Assembly: GCA_031291175.1 (NCBI GenBank)
Contig: JARLJO010000060.1
Coordinates: 186,001-250,000 of the forward strand
Direction: 5' to 3'
Length of the DNA: 64,000 nt
Source: Gammaproteobacteria bacterium
Lineage (GTDB): Bacteria; Pseudomonadota; Gammaproteobacteria; DSM-16500
Positions 33,686 to 43,340 of the stretch are shown in pieces. The notes beneath the pieces are model-generated. The model was given only the letters and a program-made list of their open reading frames with translations, was not told where the DNA came from and ran no database searches. The position numbers and the translations under genes are program-made. The stretch's first letter is position 1. The number at the start of each line of letters is the position of its first letter.

Positions 33686-34843
33686 ATGAAAATTGTACTT
33701 GCCTTTTTACTTTTAACGATTAGTCTTCCACTTATTGCTCATGCAAATGATCGCAGTTCTTTGCCAAAACACTTAAAAATAGCCATTATCTTAAGAAGTA
33801 GTGAAACAGCACCCTATATTTCTTCTCAATATTTAAACTATTACAAACAAGGTCTCGATACAGCAAGTTATTTCGCAAAAACAAAGGGAACCGCGATTAC
33901 ATATAGATTTTATATAATAAGAGACATCTCACAATTATCACAACAAATGGACGAAATAAAAAATTGGCATCCTAGTTTTATTATCGGCCCCAATTATTCA
34001 AATTATTTCTTGCTTCTTAAGAATTATTTTTCAAATATACTTGTATTATCAGCCAATGCTAATGATCAGCGTATTGCGTTATTACCTACAAATTTCTATA
34101 CACTAACCCCCCTTAATGATGAATATGCACTTGCTGTTTCTAACTATATAGTAGAAAAATTTCCTTCCGCCAATATATACACTATCGTTGATAGAAATTG
34201 CAAAGCCTGTTTTGATATGGCTGATTCCTTTAGTCGAATCTTTCAGTCCGCTTGTCCTCATAAAAAAATATTCACAACTTATGTATTTAACTCTGATTTT
34301 AAAGAAACTTCCGTAGAAAATCTGATCCCAGGATATTCCAAAAAGGATGTGGTATTAATGCTTGCTACAACTAATTCATCAATAACATTGATGCTGCAAA
34401 TAGCTAACTATTCAAACTATCCCGTCACATTTATAGGCGATGACACATGGGGAGCGGCCCCAGACAGTCAATTAGGCAAGCTGAATTCTAAAAATCTCTA
34501 TACTGCAATCCATATTATTCCCTGGTCTTTACAGCTAAACACAAAACAATTTGCCTTATTTAAAAATAATTATGAAACAACTTTTCACATGCCACCAGTT
34601 GATAACATTACTTACACAGTATTTTCTACAGTTAACTCAGTCTTATATGCAGTTGCCAATTGTTATGGGAATAAAGATAACGATATACAAGAGAGAATAT
34701 TAAGCTGTTATCGTCAACAGCTTAAAAATAATGCCCATGCTTTTCGACCCGAGCTGTTTACCGTAGAAAAAGTTGGCGCCTCCAGTAATACATTAATAGG
34801 CACTGTTCCTTCAAATAAAAAATATTACTGTCATAGAACATGA
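33686..34843 (+). CDS. periplasmic binding protein (Leu/Ile/Val type), likely sensory subunit of the adjacent kinase
   Basis: From the ATG at 33686 (AAGGA site upstream) the protein has a signal peptide, MKIVLAFLLLTISLPLIAHA, with cleavage probable after AHA. The mature part has the Peripla_BP_6 layout: KIAIILRSSETAPY with a dynamic YYKQGLDTASYFAK helix, FIIGPNYSNYFLLLKNYF, and ALAVSNYIVEKFPSANIYTIVD. Such proteins bind amino acids or other small ligands in the periplasm. The stop overlaps the next start as ATGA, coupling it to the sensor kinase. With no ABC transporter nearby, a ligand-sensing role is more likely than uptake. Ligand unknown. Confidence 0.8.
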   Translation: MKIVLAFLLLTISLPLIAHANDRSSLPKHLKIAIILRSSETAPYISSQYLNYYKQGLDTASYFAKTKGTAITYRFYIIRDISQLSQQMDEIKNWHPSFIIGPNYSNYFLLLKNYFSNILVLSANANDQRIALLPTNFYTLTPLNDEYALAVSNYIVEKFPSANIYTIVDRNCKACFDMADSFSRIFQSACPHKKIFTTYVFNSDFKETSVENLIPGYSKKDVVLMLATTNSSITLMLQIANYSNYPVTFIGDDTWGAAPDSQLGKLNSKNLYTAIHIIPWSLQLNTKQFALFKNNYETTFHMPPVDNITYTVFSTVNSVLYAVANCYGNKDNDIQERILSCYRQQLKNNAHAFRPELFTVEKVGASSNTLIGTVPSNKKYYCHRT

Positions 34844-36900
34844 AAATAAATAAATCCATAACTCTTGAAAAGCAAATAAGACATCAAGTAACAAATAGAA
34901 TTATTTGTTGTGGTGTACTACTTTTCTGTATGTTTATTGCGACAACAATATTTGATTTTTATGTAAACATTGAGCGGCTAGCTACTTCTTTGAATATTAC
35001 TGCTAGTGAATTATCAAACTACATAACAACCCAAGAACTTATAGGGAACCAGCAAGCAGTTACTGCTCGTCTAAATAAAATGAGTCAGGGATCGATAATA
35101 TTTGAATGGCTTCCTGTAGAATCTACAAAAATAGCAAAACAAAAAACATTTCAAGAAATATTATGGTCACCCTATTTACATTGGAGTTACTTTTATCAAA
35201 TACCAAAAGTAGGCATTGAAAATTTTGGTTATCTGAAAATTTCCAGCTCGCTCTGGAAAGATTCTGATTTAATTCGCAGTTTTTTAATTAGAGGCAGCAT
35301 ACTCCTACTCTTCTTTATAGGAACACTTTTTTTTCTTTACCCTTTAGCTAGAAGAATTCCTAATGAACTATTTGTTGCGCCGATAGAAAATATACTCCAC
35401 ATGGTAAAGCCTTCACGAGAAATAGAACATTTATCGCCTAAAATACTGTTAGCAACTGAGCTACAAACAATTAGATCAGAAATCATTGATCTCCTAGATA
35501 GGACGAAGCTACAATCTCATAAAGAAGCGCTATTACTAATTGCCACCCAAGTTGCTCATGATATCCGCTCTCCTTTAGCAGCTCTAAATATAATGATTAA
35601 AACAACAGATTCCATTCCTGAGAAGCAACGCATTATGATTAGAAATGCAACGCAAAGAATTAATGATATTGCAAATAATTTGCTATCGCAGCATCGCCAA
35701 TCTGTAAGTGTGCAAAGTAATGATCAAGAAAAAACTTCTGCAAAAGAACTCGTTGCTGCACTTCTAGATCAAGTTGTTTCTGAAAAACGCATACAGCTCC
35801 AAGACAAACAACTTGTGATTGATTTTCATGGGGAGCAAATTTATGGAATTTTTGTGGAAGTCTCGGCTGTTGATTTTAAACGTGTGATCTCAAATTTAAT
35901 TAATAATGCAGTTGAATCTATCACTCAAAACGGGATTATTAATATTTCTCTAACAAACTCATCAAAACAAATCTGTATTGAAATTAAAGATAACGGCTGC
36001 GGTATGCCTCATGAGCTACAGCAAAGCGTTTTGCAGGGCGGCATCACTATAGGCAAAACTGAAGGAAACGGCATAGGTCTTTCAAGCTCAAAACGCCTAA
36101 TTGAAAGTTGGGGTGGAAACATAAAACTCGAATCACAAGTTAACCAAGGAACAACCGTCCATATTTTTTTGCCAAAATCTCAACCCGCCGATTGGTTTTT
36201 ATCAGAGCTTACCTTATTCAACGATGACACCATTATTATTTTAGATGATGATCAATCCATTCACGATATATGGGAATCACACATAGAGCAATATAATACC
36301 GATTCTTCTAAGATCACAAAACAGCATTATTACCTTGCTGAACCATTGATGGAAGATATTAAAAATATTCCATCCAATGCAAGATTTCTTCTAGATTTTG
36401 AGCTTCGTAATAGTAAGTTGACTGGATTAGATGTCGTTAAATCTTTGGGAATTGCCTCACGCACAACCTTAGTAACAAGCCGAGATGAAGAATTAAATTT
36501 GCGTTCAGAGTGTGAAAAATTAGGCATAAAAATCTTACCTAAAGTGTATGCCGCCCAGATACCAATTAAGATTTATCCAAGAAAACCGGATCTAGTTTTC
36601 ATTGATGACGATCAAAACTTAACTAACGCGTAGAAATATGCGGGTGAACGTCACGACAAGCAAGTCATAACTTTCAATATTTTTTCGGAAGCAAAGAAAT
36701 TTATCTTATGCCTTTCTAACGAAATCCCAATCTACATTGACTCAGAGCTTTCTAAAGATGAACGTGGCGAAGTATTAGCTAAAGAATTTTACGATTTAGG
36801 CTATCGTAACCTTTATCTTGCCACCGGTCATTCAAATGAAAATTTTTCCCATTATTATTGGTTGAAAGCAGTTACCACTAAAGAACCGCCTTCATTTTAA
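34840..36900 (+). pseudogene. sensor histidine kinase with two receiver-like domains, interrupted by an in-frame amber codon
   Basis: The reading frame encodes two membrane segments (around residues 20-40 and 148-170), a HisKA domain (VAHDIRSPLAALNIMI) and a HATPase_c domain with NNAVESI, DNGCGMP and GNGIGLSSSKRL. A receiver-like domain (IIILDDDQSIHD ... LLDFELRNSKLTGLDVV ... TLVTSR) and the start of a second (LVFIDDDQNL) follow. TAG at 36631-36633 stops the frame after 597 residues, but coding clearly continues in the same frame for 88 more codons to TAA at 36898-36900 (KYAGERHDKQV ... IPIYIDSELSKDERGEVLA). One base change (TGG to TAG) is the simplest cause. The kinase core is intact, so the first product may still work. 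Confidence 0.75.
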
Positions 36901-37076
36901 AAAATCGAAAAAAAAGTTACTTCGAATATGGAAGAAAACAACAGATCAATATAAAAATATTATCTGATATTGGAATTACTCACCTGATTACTAGCTATCT
37001 CATCAATCATAGACAATATCAGCACTTCAAATTATGATCGGCACAGCCATATTGTTGGCAACAGAAGACAACACCA

Positions 37077-37502
37077 ATGAAATTACTTAAAATTGATAAG
37101 GTAACAGCTGCACGCAATTTGTTTAATGAATCTACTCTTTTATTTTATGAGAAAAGAAGTGCCATTTCAATTCATCACCTTGCGCATGCTGCACATGAAG
37201 TTTTGCGTGCTATTACCGGCGATAACCACATATTTGATTCAGCACATTTAACTCCTGAGGGACTAAAGCAATTTAAACGTATATTTAATATTTCAAAAAA
37301 TTTTGTTAAACACGCGGACAAAGATCCTAATGCAATACTTACTTTTAACCCACAAACAAATATATACCTATTGTTTGACTGCGCATGGATTATTATCTTA
37401 AATATTGATAAAGCATGTGTTTATAGCCAAACAGTAATCGCGTGGTGTGCTTTTGTATATCCCGAGTTATTTATTCCAGTTTCATTTGATGCCGCGCTGT
37501 AG
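37077..37502 (+). CDS. hypothetical helical protein
   Basis: The 141-residue protein is mainly helical, with an N-terminal segment SAISIHHLAHAAHEVLRAI that recurs in a family of uncharacterised proteobacterial proteins; a HEPN-like fold is possible but I cannot show it. A central part (FNISKNFVKHADKDPNAI) is charged, and the C-terminal third is hydrophobic but not a clear membrane helix. The gene is preceded by a weak ribosome site and converges with the GMC oxidoreductase gene. No function can be assigned. Confidence 0.5.
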   Translation: MKLLKIDKVTAARNLFNESTLLFYEKRSAISIHHLAHAAHEVLRAITGDNHIFDSAHLTPEGLKQFKRIFNISKNFVKHADKDPNAILTFNPQTNIYLLFDCAWIIILNIDKACVYSQTVIAWCAFVYPELFIPVSFDAAL

Positions 37503-37602
37503 CGGATTACGCAGCTTAAATATCACCCTCTCTTCCACTTTTACTAGCCATCAGACACTTGCAGCCCTCAGAACCACATCACCACACCGATCCCAAAATA
37601 CT

Positions 37603-39636
37603 TCATTGCCCCAGCGTAATATTCGCAATATTATCCGCAATCATATAAGCAGATGCCATAGGCGCGCCATCCATACCAACTGGGGCAATAGAATCATCTG
37701 CCACAATTAAATTTTGCACGCCATAGACATGTCCAGTGTTATCTACTACACCACCTAGATTTAATGGCGCCATTTTGCAATGGCCTTGAAAATGCATGTC
37801 GGTACCGATATCGGATGCAATAAAAGCTCTTAAGGCTACATTATCTGTCAGTATAGCTGGGTCCGGATAAACCATTTGATATTGTGGATCAATCAATGCT
37901 AATTGATCTGTGATATTTTTAATATAGACCTGCACTCCATTGACATAATTATCTAGATCAACAGGATTAGTGAGTATACCCAGATCCATAGTGGGCTCAA
38001 CAAATGGGTTAGTACTATTAATTGCAATAGAACCGCTGCTCTCAGGCTGTATCAGATCAAACAAGACAACTGCATATCCTGGTATGGGATTAATAGCAGT
38101 AAATCGAAATAAACGCGCATCTGAAGCAGAACCGCCAACAACCGGCAGCCATGCTGATTCAAAAAACATACTATTTTGCGCCGCAACAAAGTTGCCGATA
38201 TAATGCAACAGCTGCTGCCCCACATTCGTTTGAGCAAGTGCTATCAATATTGTGCTTGGAATGGAAATCAATGGTAAAGATGATGAGTCAGCAGGATTCG
38301 TTTGATAAATAAAAAGTAGACGATATTGATCTTTCAAGCCTTGCCCTACATTCGGATTATTATAAATCACGGGAATATTGAGCGATTGCAGCAATGATGC
38401 AGGTCCCACACCAGAACGCATCAGCAATGCACTACTTTTAACACCAGCAGTAACAATCACACCCTTGTTGGCATAAATATTTTTTACTACGCCATTTTCA
38501 TAATAACTCACACCAACTGCTTTATTGCCGCTCCAAATAATCTTGTCAGCTGTTGCATTAAATACAACACTCAGCTGCCGACCATTTACACCCAAGCCAT
38601 CATTATCTATCACAGTATTATTTAAAAATGACATAGCACTGCTGGCACGCAGCGCTCCGCTTGCTCCCGTCTGGGTATATTGCACTCGTGAGTCTATGCA
38701 ATTTGATACGCTTGGATCATTGTAGTCAACAACCGAAGGAATACCAGGGAGAGCTGATTGAAGTGCAGGTAAAAAAACAAAGGCCGCCATTCGGGTAAGA
38801 GTTGGCACCTGCCACACAGGCAACAAACCATTAGTGCCTCTCGCATCTGGAGTGATGGTTAATCCTGTATAATTTTCTAGTTCCCTAAATGTATTTAAAA
38901 TTCTTGTCGTTGACCAATTAGGCCCATCTATACTTTCCCATTGCGAATACACTTGATTTGTACCACGAGCATAGCCGGATGCATTAACAGCAGATGCTCC
39001 CCCAAATGGCAGGGCATAAGTCCACAAAAGATTACGATTATCTGCAGCGGGTTGCGGAGTTGTTAGGCCTGACGCATAAAGCGTTGCACCGGTTACTCCA
39101 TATAAAACAGAAATAACTGAATTTTGAGCTTGGGTAATCAGAGAATTTGAATTGAGATTGGGCCCATTATGTAAAACAGTCACGCTAGTTTTATTATTAT
39201 CACTTAACTTTCTTGCTAACACGGAACCTGCAGTGCCCGCGCCTATGATTACATAATCAGGATTATTTGACGGGATGTTATCAGGATTATTTAATGTGAT
39301 GTTATAGGGAACAGTATCGCTGACGGTAAATATACAAAAGTTATTTACAATGGATTTACAGCGAACTCCACTGTTATGTATTGACCCGCCAGAGTTGATT
39401 CTGATGCCAGCGTTAGCATAAGTATGATTTGGAATGGTAGTAGTAATACGTAATTGTTGAGCTGAGACATTATAGTTTTGACAAGTAATCTGACCTATTC
39501 CATTTAGGCATAATGTAATATTTGCATTGCCTGGGAGGCCTGAAGCATTAATATTAAAAAAAGTCCCGCTGATAGCGTATGCAGATTGTAGAAACAGTGT
39601 TGCTAACAAGCTAAATACTAATAGTGTCGTCCGCAT
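37603..39636 (-). CDS. secreted GMC-family FAD oxidoreductase with an extra N-terminal domain
   Basis: The 677-residue protein has a signal peptide (MRTTLLVFSLLATLFLQSAYA), about 100 residues of an unassigned beta-rich domain, then a GMC oxidoreductase. The FAD Rossmann motif is VIIGAGTAGSVLARKL near residue 128. The second signature is GGASAVNASGYARG, and the C-terminal catalytic block has HFQGHCKMAP followed by QNLIVADDSIAPVGMDGAPMASA. GMC enzymes oxidise alcohols such as choline or glucose. A secreted GMC protein with this N-terminal extension suggests action outside the cytoplasm. The substrate is unknown. Intact. Confidence 0.85.
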   Translation of the reverse strand: MRTTLLVFSLLATLFLQSAYAISGTFFNINASGLPGNANITLCLNGIGQITCQNYNVSAQQLRITTTIPNHTYANAGIRINSGGSIHNSGVRCKSIVNNFCIFTVSDTVPYNITLNNPDNIPSNNPDYVIIGAGTAGSVLARKLSDNNKTSVTVLHNGPNLNSNSLITQAQNSVISVLYGVTGATLYASGLTTPQPAADNRNLLWTYALPFGGASAVNASGYARGTNQVYSQWESIDGPNWSTTRILNTFRELENYTGLTITPDARGTNGLLPVWQVPTLTRMAAFVFLPALQSALPGIPSVVDYNDPSVSNCIDSRVQYTQTGASGALRASSAMSFLNNTVIDNDGLGVNGRQLSVVFNATADKIIWSGNKAVGVSYYENGVVKNIYANKGVIVTAGVKSSALLMRSGVGPASLLQSLNIPVIYNNPNVGQGLKDQYRLLFIYQTNPADSSSLPLISIPSTILIALAQTNVGQQLLHYIGNFVAAQNSMFFESAWLPVVGGSASDARLFRFTAINPIPGYAVVLFDLIQPESSGSIAINSTNPFVEPTMDLGILTNPVDLDNYVNGVQVYIKNITDQLALIDPQYQMVYPDPAILTDNVALRAFIASDIGTDMHFQGHCKMAPLNLGGVVDNTGHVYGVQNLIVADDSIAPVGMDGAPMASAYMIADNIANITLGQ

Positions 39637-39751
39637 TGACTTTGAGCTCCAAAAAAATCACTTGTTAGAAAAATAAGTGGAGATAATTGTATCTTTAAAA
39701 GATCATTACCACTATCAATTTTAAAATAGCGTGACGGGGTCAAGCCAGGAC

Positions 39752-39781
39752 AAAGGACAAAGTAAATATATTTTGTCCTTT
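39752..39781. repeat. inverted repeat in intergenic, IS-remnant-like sequence
   Basis: AAAGGACAAA (39752-39761) and TTTGTCCTTT (39772-39781) form a 10-bp-arm hairpin. The preceding GGGGTCAAG (39736-39744) resembles the ends of the palindrome at 29162-29206. The block 39735-39840 may be a mobile-element remnant, but no transposase is readable. Confidence 0.35.
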
Positions 39782-40041
39782 GGGTGAGTAGGCCGACAGA
39801 ACCTCCCCCTCGGCCGTTCTTCAAACCATATGTGAACCTCTCGATTCAGAATTAACAACTGCTGAATCTTAATGGAAAGAGGAATGTTAAGCTTATTGTA
39901 AATAGGGCGTTTTTTGTTTACCCTGCCCTATTAACATCCAACGACATCCCAACATCCAATGTATTTTGAGAGCATTATTTGGAGGCTTGCGCTTGATAAA
40001 CTATAAAACAAAACTATTTTTAAAATATGGGAACTTCTAAC

Positions 40042-40803
40042 ATGCTAAGAATCTGTGCAACTCGCTCGCTAGCCATTCTTATAAGTGCGATTGCACTTAC
40101 CACTTCAGTTAAAGCAGAAGTAAAACATTATATTGCACCCTATACCTCCACAAAAAAATCTCTGGAAGCGACGACACCAGAAATGGTGTTGCAGAATTTG
40201 ATGGCCGGTAATATGCGCTTCATAAATAAAAAAGTCATTCCACGCAACCTGTCTAATCAGGCAATTGTGACAAGCCTGAAGGGGCAATTCCCCTCTGCAT
40301 TGGTTTTAAGCTGTATGGATTCACGCGGCACACCTGAAATAATACTTGATCAAGGTATCGGTGATATCTTTACTGTACGTCTTGCTGGTAACGTGATTGA
40401 CAGTGATCAGCTGGCGGGCATCGAATATGCCACCAAAATAGTGGGTAGCAAGTTGATTGTCATTATGGGTCACACACAATGTGGCGCTGTATCAGGTGCC
40501 TGTCAAAACGTGAAGCTTGGTAACCTGACGCAACTGCTCGATAAAATTCAGCCTGCGGTCAATGATATTCGTAGCAATCAAGGTGGCAAGCTAGACTGTA
40601 CTAATAGTAAAACCATTGATTTAATCGCAAAGAAAAATGTACTGAATATGATACAGCTCATTACTAAAGGCAGTCCAATTGTTATGGATTTGGTCACGAG
40701 CAAACAAGTAATGATTGTTGGCGCAATGCAAAATATAAGTTCAGGAAAAGTTATTTTCTTTGATGGCACGGGCAAAGAAATCATAACTCAACATCAAAAA
40801 TAA
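40042..40803 (+). CDS. periplasmic beta-class carbonic anhydrase
   Basis: Carbonic anhydrase interconverts CO2 and bicarbonate. From the ATG at 40042 (a start at 40027 is also possible) the protein has a signal peptide, MLRICATRSLAILISAIALT, followed by mature sequence. The beta-class zinc ligands and catalytic pair are visible: C-x-DSR in LSCMDSRGTPEIIL and the H-x2-C in GHTQCGAVSGAC. About 253 residues is normal for a secreted beta-CA. A periplasmic enzyme could help pH control in an acidic host vacuole, which is inference. It is flanked by gene-free regions. Confidence 0.88.
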   Translation: MLRICATRSLAILISAIALTTSVKAEVKHYIAPYTSTKKSLEATTPEMVLQNLMAGNMRFINKKVIPRNLSNQAIVTSLKGQFPSALVLSCMDSRGTPEIILDQGIGDIFTVRLAGNVIDSDQLAGIEYATKIVGSKLIVIMGHTQCGAVSGACQNVKLGNLTQLLDKIQPAVNDIRSNQGGKLDCTNSKTIDLIAKKNVLNMIQLITKGSPIVMDLVTSKQVMIVGAMQNISSGKVIFFDGTGKEIITQHQK

Positions 40804-40864
40804 ACTTTGTCCATAAATAACATTAACAAAAAGCTTTTAGCAGCATTTATAGCTGTATTATCTT

Positions 40865-41092
40865 TTAACATAACTGATTTTGAATACCTTTTGTTGCACT
40901 TACTACAGCCCCCTCTTTAATTTGATAAGATTGTAAGGGGGGGGGGGGCAATCGCAGACTCACTAATGACTGCTGAATCGTAGATAAGCTGCGATACGCA
41001 GGGGTTTGAGAACTGACGGGGAATGATGTGCCTGACCCTTTATATGCTTGTTGCTCAATGACAATATCAGTTTTAATATTGCTTATCTGAAA
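40865..41092 (-). pseudogene. possible C-terminal gene remnant containing a poly-C(12) tract
   Basis: On the minus strand a frame of 75 codons runs from 41092 to a TAA at 40865-40867 with coding-like composition (EQQAYKGSGTSFPVSS, LSTIQQSLVSLRLPPPP, QIKEGAVVSATKGI). It has no credible start and is bounded upstream by a TGA. Four proline codons come from the homopolymer at 40937-40948. I do not recognise the family. It could be the tail of a lost gene, or chance. Confidence 0.3.
40937..40948. repeat. homopolymer G(12) (C(12) on the minus strand)
   Basis: Twelve consecutive G residues in an AT-rich intergenic region. Tracts this long slip easily during replication. It lies inside a possible remnant frame on the minus strand, and about 160 bases upstream of the gene at 41113. 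Confidence 0.85.
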
Positions 41093-41112
41093 TCACTATA
41101 CCTTTATAAAAA

Positions 41113-41806
41113 ATGAACAATCGAACTAATATTGAAAAACGCGCCATTCAAGCGGCTGAAGCAGCATTGCATCAACAGCAGTACGTCTGTCCGATCGATA
41201 TTTTTGTAGGAATGGGGTTGCTACAGCCCATTCAAGTTCAAGAATGGCTTAGAGGTAAAATTCCTTACTTGGAACAAGTTATTCAGGGAGACATAAGTAA
41301 AATTAGTTTTGCTATGGAATGCTTCCGCAAATGGGCTAGAGAAAAAAATTTAAAACCATTGAAAATTATTTATTTAATTAGAACGAAAGGCCCAAAAAAA
41401 GAAGCACAGTTTAGTAAAAGTGGTGATCTATCCATAGAGGAAGCCTATAGCATACATTATATTTCCCCCACTCTTTCTGAAAAAAAGCGGCAGCAATTGC
41501 AAGAAAAGTTAGAAAAACCACCAGAACTAATTTCTCATATTATTACCAGTGACTCTCAATGCTCCACATGCAAAACTACCCTACTTAAAGGAAGCTGATC
41601 AACCTTTATGTTTAAATTGCGCCGGATTTTCTAACTTTATTTTTCTTCCAAGCGGAGATCCCACACTAACTCGCCGCGCTAAAAAATATAGCAGAAAATA
41701 TCTTGTCGTTGTGAAGTTCAGTTGCGCTCGAAAACGTTATGAACGGCAAGGCATTCTTGTTACGGAAGATGCTTTTCAAAAAGCACAAAATGATATTACC
41801 AAGTAA
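41113..41806 (+). pseudogene. frameshifted DUF2293-like protein
   Basis: Two overlapping frames together encode one protein. The first (41113-41598, 161 residues) ends in DSQCSTCKTTLLKGS. The second resumes in another frame within 41549-41806 with EADQPLCLNCAGFSNFIFLPSGDPTLTRR and SCARKRYERQGILV, which match the C-terminal part of DUF2293-type proteins with two CxxC pairs. One surplus G around 41589 (AAAGGA where AAAGA restores the frame) explains the break. Without it the product would be about 230 residues and would bind zinc through the four cysteines. Function of the family is unknown. It could also be a sequencing indel. Confidence 0.7.
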
Positions 41807-41824
41807 ATTAAAAAGGACACCAGG

Positions 41825-41992
41825 GTGAGCGAATATCAATACTATGAATTTCAAACAATCGATCGCTTATTAACAGATTCTGAATTTGAATCCGTAAACA
41901 AACTCTCCAGCCGTGGCAATGTATCACGACGCCAAGCCTCCACTTACCATCAAAAATATATTGTGCGATTTTTTCTGCAATGCAAGAGGAAC
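41825..41992 (+). pseudogene. N-terminal remnant of a SWIM zinc-finger-type protein
   Basis: A 55-codon frame starts at GTG 41825 and reads SEYQYYEFQTIDRLLTDSEF and SVNKLSSRGNVSRRQAS, resembling the opening of uncharacterised SWIM-domain proteins (SEYQYYEFQAIDRPL type). It stops at TAG 41990-41992. The remainder of that protein, including the SWIM zinc finger, is absent. The frame runs directly into, and overlaps, the nucleosidase gene, so a deletion probably joined the two. Confidence 0.5.
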
Positions 41993-43266
41993 TAGATTTT
42001 TTTCAAAAAACTTTTTCAGAAACAAAATCTGAAATTGTAAAAGTACAAGGTTTTGAATTCCAGATTTATGAATACAATAGCAAAAGAATTCTCATTATTC
42101 CCACCGGATTAGGTACAACTTTTGCTGCCAGCGTAGTAACACTGATTCATCACCACTTTTCTCCTGAGTATATTTTTCTTTCAGGAACAGCGGGTGCCAT
42201 TAAGCCAGAACTAAAAGTGCGGGATGTAATTATATGTGAAAGGGCTTTCGAAGCGGAAATTCAAGGAGCTTTTCAGCCCCTTAAAAATACTCCTTTTGAA
42301 AGCTGCCTTACGCATCCCCTTAAAAATCAGTGCTTTCCGCAAGTTTATTCTGCGGACGAAGAACTGCTCCGAATTGCCAGCAACATCGATCTACCAGATA
42401 TTACAATCCATAAAGGCACTGTCGTTAGCTCCAATACTTTCCCTGCCCCTCCCGAATTATTTCAAAAAATAAAGAGTGAAAACCCTTACTCTATTGACAT
42501 GGAGACATCAGCATTTTATCAGGTTGCTTGGTTACTAAAGGCACGTGTGTTAGCTATACGAGGCATAAGCAACAAACTCGATCACGATGGAACAGATGAC
42601 AAAGTGCATGAATCTGATGTTAAAGGGAGCGCTGATGCTGCTGCAAAATTTCTCTTAAAAATACTAGATACGCTATTACTTAAATACAATTTTCATTCCT
42701 TAGCGGAATCCGAGATAAGACCAGAAGCAATTAGCCAAGCTAAAGAACTTGTTGAACGCTTTAGTCTGCAACCTCATCCTGAAGGAGGGTATTATGCCCG
42801 TATTTTTCAATCAGCCAATCAAGTTAAATCCGTAGATAAAGATCGTTACAACGATGAAAGCAGAAGTGCAGGCACATCTATTTACTATCTTTTAAAAAGA
42901 AATGATTTTTCTGCTTGGCATAATTTGAAATCTGATGAACTCTGGCATTATTATACAGGCTGCCCTGTTAAAATTTATGTTATTGATAAGCAAGGTAATC
43001 TGACTACACATCTATTAGGAAATCCTCTTGAGAACTCCCCTAGCTCTTTCCAGGTTGCTATTACTGCAGGTAATTGGTTTGCGGCTGAACTTATAGATAA
43101 AACGTCATACTGCCTAGTTGGCTGCACAGTTAACCCAGGGTTTGAGTTTAAGGACTTTACCTTAGCTGATAGAGATGTTTTAACTAGAGAATTCCCTCAT
43201 CACGCGGCTCTTATAACTCAATTTTCTCGTATGCTTGATCATAGCCCGGAAAAAAGCGGGTCATAG
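41980..43266 (+). CDS. MTA/SAH nucleosidase fused to a cupin (DUF985) domain
   Basis: Residues 1-220 resemble 5'-methylthioadenosine/S-adenosylhomocysteine nucleosidase: MQEELDFFQKTF, IPTGLGTTFAA, LSGTAGAIKPELKVRDVI, and YSIDMETSAFYQVAW with the catalytic MET. Residues 245-415 are a DUF985 cupin: LQPHPEGGYYARIFQS, STSIYYLL-type core (here GTSIYYLLKRNDFSAWH), DELWHYYTGCPVKIYV and LVGCTVNPGFEFKDFTLADRD. The first ATG gives a product that starts late; the family's first strand (AIFSAMQEELDF) is readable upstream from 41953 in the same frame but has no ATG. The N-terminus may have been altered by the deletion that left the SWIM fragment. Fusion of these two domains is unusual. Confidence 0.75.
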   Translation: MQEELDFFQKTFSETKSEIVKVQGFEFQIYEYNSKRILIIPTGLGTTFAASVVTLIHHHFSPEYIFLSGTAGAIKPELKVRDVIICERAFEAEIQGAFQPLKNTPFESCLTHPLKNQCFPQVYSADEELLRIASNIDLPDITIHKGTVVSSNTFPAPPELFQKIKSENPYSIDMETSAFYQVAWLLKARVLAIRGISNKLDHDGTDDKVHESDVKGSADAAAKFLLKILDTLLLKYNFHSLAESEIRPEAISQAKELVERFSLQPHPEGGYYARIFQSANQVKSVDKDRYNDESRSAGTSIYYLLKRNDFSAWHNLKSDELWHYYTGCPVKIYVIDKQGNLTTHLLGNPLENSPSSFQVAITAGNWFAAELIDKTSYCLVGCTVNPGFEFKDFTLADRDVLTREFPHHAALITQFSRMLDHSPEKSGS

Positions 43267-43340
43267 AACAAACAAAAGCAGCGCGTGAAGGAAATTATAC
43301 ATGCGCTGTTATCATAGACTTTACTGGGTTATTGAGATAA

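Noticed and set aside
36634-36900. Separate small gene after the amber codon
   Set aside because: It has no own start or ribosome site and is in frame with the kinase, so it is better described as the end of that gene.
37447-37710. Plus-strand frame overlapping the end of the helical gene and the GMC gene
   Set aside because: Overlaps two supported genes and has no ribosome site or recognisable pattern.
39618-39824. Minus-strand 68-residue open frame at the GMC gene start
   Set aside because: It overlaps the GMC signal peptide and an intergenic repeat, has no family pattern and no ribosome site.
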